Shown: positions 1 through 5,611 of the stretch, piece after piece | Numbering within the stretch: position 1 is the stretch's first letter | Layout: every line of letters starts with the position of its first letter | Assembly: GCA_021323555.1 (NCBI GenBank) | Contig: JAJONP010000040.1 | Location: 1 to 14,388, forward strand | Reading direction: 5' to 3' | Length of the DNA: 14,388 nt | Source of the DNA: Gammaproteobacteria bacterium | Lineage (GTDB): Bacteria; Pseudomonadota; Gammaproteobacteria; DSM-16500 | Notes under the pieces: generated by a model | Database searches by the model: none | Told to the model about the DNA's origin: nothing | The model's input: the letters and a program-made list of their open reading frames with translations, nothing else | Translations under genes and position numbers: made by a program

Positions 1-212
1 TTATTTAATGAGGGTTCAAGCTCTTCTTTATGTCCTTTACTATTTAATTTCTCCAATATAGAAATTAAGTTTTCAGTATGCGCGAATAGAGAATTCGAAG
101 CTTCAATCGCTGTACCTCCACCTTGCATACATTTCTTAAATTCCTGCAAATTTTCAATGGCAGTTTTAACATTTTGTACTATTGATACCCCTTCTTTGAC
201 TGCACTTAACAT
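1..212 (-). CDS. Hypothetical protein, N-terminal part, runs off the window
   Basis: An open frame starts at the ATG at 212-210 and stays open to the window edge (70 codons seen, no stop). AGGAG lies six bases before the ATG, which fixes the start. The peptide begins MLSAVKEGVSIVQNVKTAIE and is mostly helical and polar, with hydrophobic positions spaced as in a short coiled coil. There is no signal peptide or membrane segment in the visible part. I do not recognise the family. Its style resembles the 150-aa gene at 1023-1475, which also begins with MLS and has a helical N-terminus, but I see no clear homology between them. The complete product and function cannot be judged from this fragment. 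Confidence 0.6.
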   Translation of the reverse strand, partial: MLSAVKEGVSIVQNVKTAIENLQEFKKCMQGGGTAIEASNSLFAHTENLISILEKLNSKGHKEELEPSLN

Positions 213-346
213 GTTCTTCTCCTGTTACGTTATACCAATATTATAATTCTTTAACTAAAGTCATCTCCCTCTAAAAAATTATAAATAACCCAAATTTTAT
301 AGCTATTTCCAGTAACTCCCATTATCAGAAATACATTCTTCCCCAA

Positions 347-577
347 TTATTTGTAGTAATCTTTACTCGCGCTCCATGCACCCGCTATTGCAAGAATACC
401 CAATAATAAAATATCAATCATGGCCTCCAGGGAAGAACTATAAAACATCGTCAGGTTCGTAATAGTCGCACAAAAAAATAGACCTATTATAAACCCTTTC
501 CAGTAGACAGGACGGATTACTAACACTTTCTTAAAAAAGTTGTTTATTAAACCTGTTTTCAAAATAGCGCTTCTCAA
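347..577 (-). CDS. Small two-helix membrane protein, possibly an N-terminally broken gene
   Basis: This 76-aa frame contains two clear hydrophobic segments, roughly residues 28-48 (starting GFIIGLFFCATITNL) and 53-70 (starting MIDILLLGILAIAG), with a basic N-terminal part (KTGLINNFFKKVLVIRP) and a polar tail SASKDYYK. A small inner-membrane hairpin protein is likely. The only in-frame start is a TTG at 577 with no convincing ribosome site. The same frame stays open upstream to a stop at 664-662 and reads protein-like there (LQTYGIARVESPPSYL) without any ATG, GTG or TTG. I therefore suspect that the original start was lost by a frameshift or rearrangement. No family is recognised. Confidence 0.45.
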   Translation of the reverse strand: MRSAILKTGLINNFFKKVLVIRPVYWKGFIIGLFFCATITNLTMFYSSSLEAMIDILLLGILAIAGAWSASKDYYK

Positions 578-1022
578 ATAAGATGGTGGGGATTCTACAC
601 GAGCGATTCCGTATGTCTGTAGGAAATGTGCGTAATTTTCTTTAAAGCAATCGCATAGTTTTTACAGTCAATTTTCCAAGCATTCTAGGGGTTTATTTTT
701 GAGTAGTTATTTTTAAACAAATGAAGGATAATCCATTTTTGAAAATGGGTTTCGCACTATGAGGCATTGCTTAATCAAGGCAATCGCTCTGGTATGCCCT
801 ACGAGAAAAGTGACTTTAATGCTGGACAGCCATCTGTAAAAATGCGAATTAAGCTTATTTTGCAACCTATAGGCTAACTGCTACGCGATCTTATATCACT
901 GTTCTCACTGCCATCAATGCTATCTCTGCTAACAAGTCGTTGAAGTCTGTTCGTTTGTATCTTGTGTACTTCATTTTTTATGGCATCTAATTTCTGCTGT
1001 CTATTCGTTTTACTATGAAAAG
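578..1022. other. Gene-poor stretch with coding-like debris
   Basis: I find no intact gene in these 445 bases. On the minus strand one frame at about 883-716 is open for more than 50 codons without a start (it contains QLAYRLQNKLNSHF and HTRAIALIKQCLI). On the plus strand a short ATG frame at 795-878 reads MPYEKSDFNAGQPSVKMR. Both read like protein, and they overlap on opposite strands, so at most one is real. The stretch is probably the remains of a gene or an insertion sequence, but no terminal inverted repeats are visible and I cannot name a family. Confidence 0.35.
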
Positions 1023-1475
1023 CTACCCATTTCCAGAGGTATAGATTGAATGGTTGACCTTTAATAATAATGATAAGCCAACAATAGTAGCAGGAATACT
1101 ACCTCCAGAAAAAAAGGCAACGCCAGTGAATATAACAGCATAGACAAGATTGAGGAGCATGGGTTTCCATGTACGGTGTTGACGCATGGTAGGGTCTTTG
1201 TAACTTTTATTAATAATCTTTAAAAAACTCTTTTTAAATCGAATCCAATCATCTTCGTCTATCACAGATTTGCTCGATAATTTTCTCATTTTTTCATCTA
1301 ATTTATCTGCCAGTTGGATCACATGCTGAGATGTATGACTTGCCCCTGCTGATCGCAGAGTTTTGCTATGATCTCGCATTGCTTCAACTGCTTTAGACAA
1401 TTCTGTGAATGCTGGGTTTAATTCTTTCCTATCTGTGAGTCGTGATTTGAATGGCTCAAAACTTCTACTTAACAT
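1023..1475 (-). CDS. Hypothetical protein with a C-terminal membrane hairpin
   Basis: This is a 150-aa frame starting at the ATG at 1475. The sequence before it contains only a weak purine-rich site (AAAGAGAAC). Residues 1-100 are hydrophilic and predicted helical, with basic and acidic patches (RLTDRKELNPAFTELSKAV, DKLDEKMRKLSSKS). Residues about 104-122 and 124-140 form two hydrophobic segments split by SGGS, giving a membrane hairpin with both ends on the same side. A long soluble helical domain followed by a short hydrophobic hairpin is common among secreted host-directed proteins of intracellular gammaproteobacteria and among phage or toxin-system membrane proteins. The architecture alone does not choose between these. 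No motif gives a reaction. Confidence 0.6.
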   Translation of the reverse strand: MLSRSFEPFKSRLTDRKELNPAFTELSKAVEAMRDHSKTLRSAGASHTSQHVIQLADKLDEKMRKLSSKSVIDEDDWIRFKKSFLKIINKSYKDPTMRQHRTWKPMLLNLVYAVIFTGVAFFSGGSIPATIVGLSLLLKVNHSIYTSGNG

Positions 1476-1603
1476 AACTGTTCTCTTTGCTTAAAATATT
1501 AATTTATTTTCATACGCTATTAATCTATCTTTCAATAATCATTTTCATAATAAAACCTCAATATTTTTCTGAATAGCTAGATGAGTAAAAATGGGATGAT
1601 CGA

Positions 1604-1629
1604 GTAAAAAAGCCCCATTGACATGGGGC
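1604..1629 (-). terminator. Intrinsic terminator ending the intron-side operon
   Basis: Read on the minus strand, GCCCCATG and a short loop are followed by CAATGGGGC and then TTTTTT: a GC-rich stem (arms within 1612-1629) with a run of six T at 1611-1606. It lies 35 bases past the stop of the 42-aa ORF and is a textbook Rho-independent end for transcripts arriving from higher coordinates. Confidence 0.8.
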
Positions 1630-1663
1630 ATACTTGAAAATATTAACACTTACTTGGCAACAT

Positions 1664-1792
1664 TCAAAAGTCATGTTTATTAGACGAAAACAAATACAAC
1701 TTAACGGATCTTTTCAATATAGAAAAGTTAGCCAGGTTGATGGGGCTTTTCAAATAAATATTGCCCTTGCTATCGCTGACAATAATAAACAT
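1664..1792 (-). CDS. Short ORF, 42 aa, before the terminator
   Basis: ATG at 1792-1790, TGA at 1666-1664, product MFIIVSDSKGNIYLKSPINL and a further 22 residues. It begins nine bases after the stop of the preceding frameshifted gene and ends 35 bases before the terminator, so it could be the last cistron of that transcript. The ribosome site is weak (GAGA at a poor distance). The composition (IIVSDSKGNIYLKSP) looks like a beta-hairpin. It could equally be the decayed tail of a longer gene. No family is recognised. Confidence 0.3.
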   Translation of the reverse strand: MFIIVSDSKGNIYLKSPINLANFSILKRSVKLYLFSSNKHDF

Positions 1793-1801
1793 TGACTGAT
1801 C

Positions 1802-2034
1802 TCAGCTAACTGATAGTTCAAGAAGATAAAACTCATCCTCGTTTTCTCTCAGCAGACTTGGCAAAATTACAAAAGCAATCTTGTCAATCAGACAATAAGA
1901 GCCTGTTTCATCTGTTAATGTCTCACGCCTTTTGTATCATACCTCTGACTGCTCCAGTGCAGAAAAACCTTACCAGTGCGTATAAAGTGCCTTAATTCAC
2001 TAAAACTAAATTTTTTATTGTTAGGTAGAGGCAT
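1802..2034 (-). pseudogene. Frameshifted small gene, about 77 aa if restored
   Basis: A good ribosome site (AAGGAG, seven bases before the ATG at 2034) opens a frame that reads MPLPNNKKFSFSELRHFIRT and stops after 39 codons at 1915. The next frame takes over within the overlap and reads RRETLTDETGSYCLIDKIAF on to a TGA at 1804-1802. One extra A in the AAAA run of the segment GATACAAAAGGCG joins the two halves as DTKRRETLTDE without any other change, giving a continuous 77-aa protein. So this is a single gene with a one-base deletion, a sequencing slip, or a programmed minus-one shift. It lies directly downstream of the group II intron. I do not recognise the family. Confidence 0.55.
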
Positions 2035-2077
2035 TGCTTTTACTCCTTAAAATTAAATTTCAAGATAAGATTACATT

Positions 2078-3469
2078 TCATTGCAATGCCACCCCTGCAG
2101 AACCGTGCTTGCGATTTGCCCGCACACGGCTCTTCGTTAAAACATTCACTTTGTTAGCATTGCTATTTGCATACAGCGCATAGCAGATTTTCGGTAAAGG
2201 TAGCGGATTCCACTGCAGATATTGCAGAAAGAATTCCCAAGACATACTCTTACGCTGACTTCGCCGATTGATCCACTTGAACACCATGCTGATCACTTGA
2301 TTATAATACTGCTGCACACAGCGAAAATTTCCGCTGATTCCGAAGTAATTATAATGCCCTGATAATTTGGCCTCCAATGTCGGCCACCATTCTTTCAACG
2401 GCTTCAAATTTCTGATACTTTTAATCCATTGCTTGGTATTTTCAAGCTTCCGATTAAGATTTTCTTTCGAGGTCTTGTGACCCATTATGAATTTCCCACC
2501 TCTGCTCGTCCCGCAATAATGCGTGAAACCAAGAAAGTTAAATGTTTCAGATTTATTTCCTGTCTTCTGGCTTAGCTTCCATTGGTGTCTACCAAACTTA
2601 ATGATTTGTGTCTTTTCTGGTGAAAGCTCTAAACCAAATTTTGAAAATCTCTCCTCCAGAAATGTCAGAAATTCCTTCGCATCACGCTCGCTTTCACAAC
2701 AAACCACAAAGTCATCTGCATAACGAATCATCTGCATAAATCCACATGCTTTTGGCTGTATCACTCGTTCAAACCAAATGTCCAGCACATAGTGCAAATA
2801 AATATTCGCTAATAATGGACTTACCACTCCACCTTGTGGTGTTCCTAAATCGCTCGCTTGATATGTCCCGCTTTCCATTACCCCCGCTTTCAGAAATTGC
2901 CTCACTAACCACAGTACATTGGGGTCAGCTATACGCTCTTCTAAACAGCGTAATAACCAATAATGTTTAACGGTATCAAAGAATTTCTTAATATCCACTT
3001 CCACAATAAAATTAACAGGGCGTTGCATGACTGTTGCATTAAGCGCTGTAATCGCTGTATGACAGCTTCGATTTAGGCGAAACCCGTGCGCAACTTCTGA
3101 AAAATCAGTGTCAAATATTGCCTCTAAAATGTTCTTCAGCATTATCTGCACCAATTTCTCTTCAACTGTTGGTATGCCTAAACCTCGCTTCTCACCCACC
3201 TTACCAGCTTTCGGAATATAAACTCGTCTTACTGGTCGTGGTCGATATGACTTAGTTTTAAGCTTTTCTACTAAGTTGAAAATGTTCCACTCTAAATTCT
3301 TTCCGTACTCCTCAACTGCCACTCCATCCACACCACTTGCCCCATATTTGTTAAGCTCGTCATAGCAAGCAACGAGATTGTTTTCGTTAATATGGTGCAT
3401 AAGCGACGTAAATTTCAGCTGCTTATTTTGCTTTGCTTTCTCAGTTATAAAATTGAGCTTCGTTAGCAT
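2078..3469 (-). CDS. ltrA: Group II intron reverse transcriptase/maturase
   Basis: This 463-aa protein copies spliced or unspliced intron RNA into DNA and helps the intron fold and splice. The reverse transcriptase domain covers about residues 40-300. IYIPKAGK-like sequence (VYIPKAGK) lies at 84-91, the first catalytic aspartate is in VEVDIKKFFD (157-166), the PQGGVVSPLLANIYL block at 211-225, and YADD at 250-253. A maturase (domain X) region follows at about 330-440, containing LEAKLSGHYNYFGI. There is no C-terminal HNH endonuclease, so insertion probably relies on nicked or single-stranded target DNA. The reading frame runs through domain V, and the last residues (SRVRANRKHGSAGVALQ) are encoded by the catalytic RNA itself. 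The ATG at 3469 is preceded by a crowded purine site. All catalytic residues are present, so activity is plausible. Confidence 0.93.
   Translation of the reverse strand: MLTKLNFITEKAKQNKQLKFTSLMHHINENNLVACYDELNKYGASGVDGVAVEEYGKNLEWNIFNLVEKLKTKSYRPRPVRRVYIPKAGKVGEKRGLGIPTVEEKLVQIMLKNILEAIFDTDFSEVAHGFRLNRSCHTAITALNATVMQRPVNFIVEVDIKKFFDTVKHYWLLRCLEERIADPNVLWLVRQFLKAGVMESGTYQASDLGTPQGGVVSPLLANIYLHYVLDIWFERVIQPKACGFMQMIRYADDFVVCCESERDAKEFLTFLEERFSKFGLELSPEKTQIIKFGRHQWKLSQKTGNKSETFNFLGFTHYCGTSRGGKFIMGHKTSKENLNRKLENTKQWIKSIRNLKPLKEWWPTLEAKLSGHYNYFGISGNFRCVQQYYNQVISMVFKWINRRSQRKSMSWEFFLQYLQWNPLPLPKICYALYANSNANKVNVLTKSRVRANRKHGSAGVALQ
2100..2132 (-). ncRNA. Group II intron domain V
   Basis: This 33-nt hairpin begins GAGCCGTGTGCGGGCAAATC and ends AAGCACGGTTC. 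It has the lower stem AGCCGUG/CACGGUU, an AG bulge, the upper stem UGCG/CGCA, and a purine-rich tip. The AGC triad near the 5' end is the metal-binding catalytic core of group II introns. Confidence 0.85.
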
Positions 3470-3753
3470 CTCTTCTTTTAATCTCTGCGTATTAATGGAT
3501 TAACACCTCAATTTATCATTTCAACGCTGATCGCTTCCCCTTGTGCATGGCTTTCCCATACGCTGAGTACTATCAATCAGTCCGACTTCTGCTGCATCTT
3601 TCGTTGATTCTTGTCTTTTATGACTTGTTTCAACGTACTCTCCGTGCATGAGAGAACAAAGCAGATCTCCCAAGTTCACATCCATTCCATCTTGTATCAT
3701 GCCATTGCCTTAGACCCCAGTAGAGCGAGTGCCAGCTTGCCATTGCGCCGACC

Positions 3754-3759
3754 TTCATA
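3754..3759 (-). other. Candidate EBS1 of the group II intron
   Basis: On the minus strand TATGAA follows GGAAAACAG in domain I. It can pair with the six bases just before the intron, TTCATG, with one G-U pair. The position, about 215 nt from the intron 5' end, is normal for EBS1. It indicates the intron recognised the ATG context itself. Confidence 0.5.
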
Positions 3760-3974
3760 CTGTTTTCCGCTACCATGAAAGCGTCAACCTCTACAACGTC
3801 AGACATTACGGGGCTCAATACATTCACTTACGTTACGGCCTGATACATCCTCCACTTTAGCTTCACCTGGTTTGTCGCCGCCTCAGGTGTAAAGTTTTGT
3901 TCTACGCTGATGGCTAATCTTTACGTAGGTCGGATTCCCACCGACTGAAATTAATGCGCTTCACTTGGCGCACC

Positions 3975-4040
3975 ATGAAAATTTCTCCTGAGTGAAATTA
4001 AATGACGGAGAAATCCCCTGTGAAGATTTCCCCACAGGGT
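3975..4040 (-). promoter_or_regulatory. Bistable SD leader L1 (intron-interrupted gene)
   Basis: The 5' hairpin is CCCTGTG (4039-4033) with CACAGGG (4022-4016). The anti-SD arm ATTTCTCC (4014-4007) pairs perfectly with the SD arm GGAGAAAT (3988-3981), which lies four bases before the ATG at 3977-3975. The alternative partner is GGGGAAATC (4033-4025) inside the 5' hairpin, which pairs with GATTTCTCC (4015-4007) over nine positions with one G-U. The ATG abuts the intron, so the gene once controlled here is interrupted or lost. Confidence 0.65.
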
Positions 4041-4059
4041 TGATAAAAAAATAAAATGG

Positions 4060-4674
4060 CTAACTCTTTTCTGATGAGTTATCAGGAAAGAGTGTATCGC
4101 TGGCTGTTTTAATGACTGAACTCATCTCTACAGTTTGATCATGGTTTATGCGAATATAGTCTAAAACCTGACACGCTTGCTGTGGAGTTAAACGAGGCTG
4201 AAAAAATAAAATATTCTCAATGCTCCAGTCTGCGTGGATTTGTCTCTTAAAGTTATATGATTTAGGATGAGAAAAACCGATATCTTCCCTTTTATCAGGA
4301 TAGAAAGTACCCACATCTTCCACATAACATTCATAGATATTGAGAAGCATGACATTAAACGGTGGGGTAAGGCCAAAGTCGCTTTCTGGTACTCCTGTAT
4401 CTTCTGAAGGCTTTTTAAGATCAGAATCTTTTGCATCAAATCTTAATAGGATAGTCTTTCCTTTGGCTAAATACTGTTCCGCTTGAGCCAAGATAGGAAA
4501 TTCATTCATATTAAACAGACACTTTAACTCCCACTGGAATGGGTCATCATACGAATGTATGAAATCTAATGAAGCATAAAATTCATCTGAAACATACAAT
4601 TCATCATCCTGAGAAGGATAGATAGCATTCAACTGAGCATAGCCACTAAAGCTTGGACTTGTATTTTTAAACAT
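4060..4674 (-). CDS. Conserved-looking hypothetical protein, 204 aa
   Basis: I chose the ATG at 4674 (MFKNTSPSFSGYAQLNAIYP) because GGAGG stands seven bases before it; the frame is open further upstream, but that part overlaps the leader and the terminator. The protein is acidic and soluble, without signal peptide, membrane segments or recognisable catalytic motif. Visible features are an aromatic N-terminal half (EFYASLDFIHSYDDPFQWEL), a central FGLTPPFNVMLLNIYECYVE stretch typical of a packed beta-sheet, and a C-terminal helix LTPQQACQVLDYIRINHD. It sits in a row of ICE-type genes that share the same leader design, so a role in element maintenance or transfer is a reasonable guess, but no function can be assigned from sequence. 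Confidence 0.7.
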   Translation of the reverse strand: MFKNTSPSFSGYAQLNAIYPSQDDELYVSDEFYASLDFIHSYDDPFQWELKCLFNMNEFPILAQAEQYLAKGKTILLRFDAKDSDLKKPSEDTGVPESDFGLTPPFNVMLLNIYECYVEDVGTFYPDKREDIGFSHPKSYNFKRQIHADWSIENILFFQPRLTPQQACQVLDYIRINHDQTVEMSSVIKTASDTLFPDNSSEKS

Positions 4675-4744
4675 AGATTTCCTCCAAAAATAAAAAATCA
4701 GAGAAAATCTTAGCCCTTGCGGGAAAAAATTTTCCCCGACAGGG
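4675..4744 (-). promoter_or_regulatory. Bistable SD leader L2 (204-aa gene)
   Basis: The 5' hairpin has outer arms CCCT (4744-4741) and AGGG (4717-4714) around GGGAAAA/TTTTCCC. The anti-SD arm AGATTTTCTC (4710-4701) pairs over ten positions, one of them G-U, with GAGGAAATCT (4684-4675), which touches the ATG at 4674. The decoy GGGAAAATTT (4736-4727) can pair with the same anti-SD arm over ten positions with two G-U pairs. Confidence 0.65.
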
Positions 4745-4749
4745 TTTTT

Positions 4750-4773
4750 AAAAACTCTATTCTGAAAATAGAG
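4750..4773 (-). terminator. Intrinsic terminator or attenuator before the 204-aa gene
   Basis: On the minus strand CTCTATT (4773-4767) and AATAGAG (4761-4755) form a seven-base stem followed by TTTTT (4754-4750). It ends transcripts from the third promoter just before leader L2, so the 204-aa gene would need read-through or its own promoter. The stem is AT-rich, so termination may be partial. Confidence 0.55.
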
Positions 4774-4893
4774 GGCAGTACGATGGGCGTCAACCACGTT
4801 GCAATGGCAATCAAGTTTTCATGACACCCGCTTGATTTAATTCTGCTGTTTTAAGTCGTGCAGAATGACGACAAGGCTAATCTTATCGAATCT

Positions 4894-5018
4894 CTAAAAT
4901 CGGAATTTTTTGAAACCCGTCAGGACAATAGTGTATTCTGTTCGAGTGGATTTAAAAAAATGATAGGTATTTTCATCAAAGGATGTAGCATCTCTCCCTT
5001 TTAATGGAAGGGGGGCAT
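4894..5018 (-). pseudogene. Frameshifted small gene after a C6 tract, about 42 aa if restored
   Basis: Leader L3 provides SD GGAG and an ATG at 5018. The frame then reads ATG CCC CCC TTC CAT TAA and stops after five residues. One more C in the run of six C gives a continuous frame MPPLPLKGRDATSFDENTYH and a further 22 residues ending GFKKFRF at a TAG at 4896-4894. The restored peptide is polar and aromatic with no known motif. Because the run lies immediately after the start codon, slippage could switch the gene on and off; simple decay or a base-calling error in a homopolymer are equally possible. The leader is a copy of the ssb leader, so the pair probably arose by duplicating the promoter region in front of a small gene. 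Confidence 0.5.
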
Positions 5019-5020
5019 GG

Positions 5021-5104
5021 TATTTTCTCCTCTCTGTTTAAGTCAATAAAAAAAACTTACCCCACAGAGAAAATAGTTACCCCTAAGGGAAAGTTATTTT
5101 CCCT
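5021..5104 (-). promoter_or_regulatory. Bistable SD leader L3 (frameshifted small gene)
   Basis: The 5' hairpin is AGGGAAA (5104-5098) with TTTCCCT (5092-5086). The anti-SD arm TATTTTCTCTG (5075-5065) pairs with the SD region CAGAGAGGAGAAAATA (5036-5021), nine contiguous bases at the ATG-proximal end. The decoy AGGGAAAATA (5104-5095) can pair with TATTTTCTCT over ten positions with one G-U. It is nearly identical to leader L7 of ssb. Confidence 0.6.
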
Positions 5105-5236
5105 GGCGGGACACATCCATTTGATGTCAACGATTTCGTTATATTATTAAAGAGCCATCCACCCGATACAGCGTATCGGATAAAACACCGATTAAAGCAT
5201 TTCATCGCTTTAATAATAAGATCAAACGTGAGTTTG

Positions 5237-5289
5237 TTTGGACTAACAACGAGTGTTATGACACCAAAGAGAAGTGCGTAATTGCACTT
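5237..5289 (-). ncRNA. Structured leader domain downstream of hammerhead 1
   Basis: Two hairpins are visible. AAGTGC (5289-5284) pairs with GCACTT (5277-5272). TTTGG... is closed as CCAAA/TTTGG (5268-5264 with 5241-5237, read TTTGG then CCAAA on the minus strand), with an inner TAACA/TGTTA stem (5258-5254 with 5048+200, that is 5248-5244). The same two hairpins recur after the other two hammerheads at the same distance. Confidence 0.45.
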
Positions 5290-5446
5290 GGAATAAAACA
5301 AGTTAAACTTTCGGGACTAAAATTTTTCTCCGTATTCCTGACTGGCTGAAACCAGAACTTTATCACAGGCGGAAAAAAATTTGACACCCCATACCTTTTT
5401 CTCTATCGACCCATCGCCCAGGTTCAAAGGTGGAAAGCGATGATTG

Positions 5447-5498
5447 ACACAAGACCTGTTCAGGTTTCACTGGAATCGCACCAGCTCATCAGTTGTGT
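5447..5498 (-). ncRNA. Type I hammerhead ribozyme, copy 1
   Basis: Minus strand, 5' to 3': stem I ACACAA, core CUGAUGA, stem II GCUGG with CCAGU closing loop UGCGAUU, core GAAA, stem III ACCUG AA CAGGU, cleavage triplet GUC, then UUGUGU completing stem I. Predicted self-cleavage is between 5453 and 5452. All conserved core bases are present. The ribozyme begins at the predicted transcription start of the promoter at 5506-5535, so cleavage would remove about 46 nt and leave a 5'-hydroxyl on the downstream transcript. Confidence 0.88.
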
Positions 5499-5505
5499 GA
5501 TTAAA

Positions 5506-5535
5506 AATATATACTATCTTATTCTTCGATTGCAA
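5506..5535 (-). promoter_or_regulatory. Sigma-70-type promoter P1 before hammerhead 1
   Basis: The -35 box is TTGCAA (5535-5530), then an 18-base spacer and the -10 box TATATT (5511-5506). The predicted start is near 5499, one base before the hammerhead. The same arrangement is conserved at P2. Confidence 0.65.
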
Positions 5536-5577
5536 CTTTTTATTTAGCAGGATCTCTTCCACAAAATTTATCAAGCC

Positions 5578-5608
5578 AAAAAAAAAGCCCTGTTGTGCAG
5601 GGCTTTTC
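5578..5608 (-). terminator. Strong intrinsic terminator after the helicase
   Basis: Minus strand AGCCCTG (5604-5598) pairs with CAGGGCT (5592-5586), followed by nine T (5586-5578). It starts eight bases past the helicase stop codon and closes the ssb-helicase operon. Flanking AAAA/TTTT can lengthen the stem. Confidence 0.9.
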
Positions 5609-5611
5609 AGA

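Larger units (their letters stand above)
2070..3973 (-). mobile_element. Group II intron, near full length, with encoded maturase
   Basis: The 5' end is the canonical GTGCG at 3973-3969 (GTGCGCC). A long non-coding region holding the ribozyme domains follows, then the reverse transcriptase ORF, and domain V at 2132-2100, which carries the catalytic AGC triad and closes as AGCCGTG with CACGGTT around a TGCG/CGCA inner stem and a two-base bulge. TATGAA at 3759-3754 pairs with the last six exon bases TTCATG, as expected of EBS1 and IBS1, and supports the 5' boundary. The 3' boundary is less certain, placed near 2070 after a short domain VI. The intron sits immediately after the ATG of a gene whose leader is at 3975-4040. 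Confidence 0.85.
5021..5535 (-). repeat. Long direct repeat, copy 1: promoter, hammerhead and leader
   Basis: This 515-base block matches 10797-11312 with only scattered differences (clearly above 85 percent by eye). It includes the promoter, the hammerhead ribozyme, the structured middle part, an inverted repeat (CCGATAC/GTATCGG at 5163-5179) and the SD leader. The unit was therefore duplicated as a complete expression cassette front end, once before ssb and once before the small frameshifted gene. Confidence 0.8.

Noticed and set aside
3630..3827. 65-aa open frame inside the intron 5' region
   Set aside because: It lies in group II intron domains, including EBS1, and has no ribosome site; chance frame in structured RNA.
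3895..3935. CTGATGG motif resembling a hammerhead core on the plus strand
   Set aside because: It lacks the second core GAAA and cleavage triplet in the right arrangement, and lies in intron domain I.
4675..4797. Longer start for the 204-aa protein at 4797
   Set aside because: This extension would translate through the leader hairpins and the terminator; GGAGG directly before 4674 supports the shorter start.
5083..5301. Open frames of 70-80 aa within both long repeats (also 10833-11078 and 10896-11191)
   Set aside because: They overlap the ribozyme-linked structured leader, have no ribosome sites, and the frames and ends differ between the copies, whereas RNA stems are kept.
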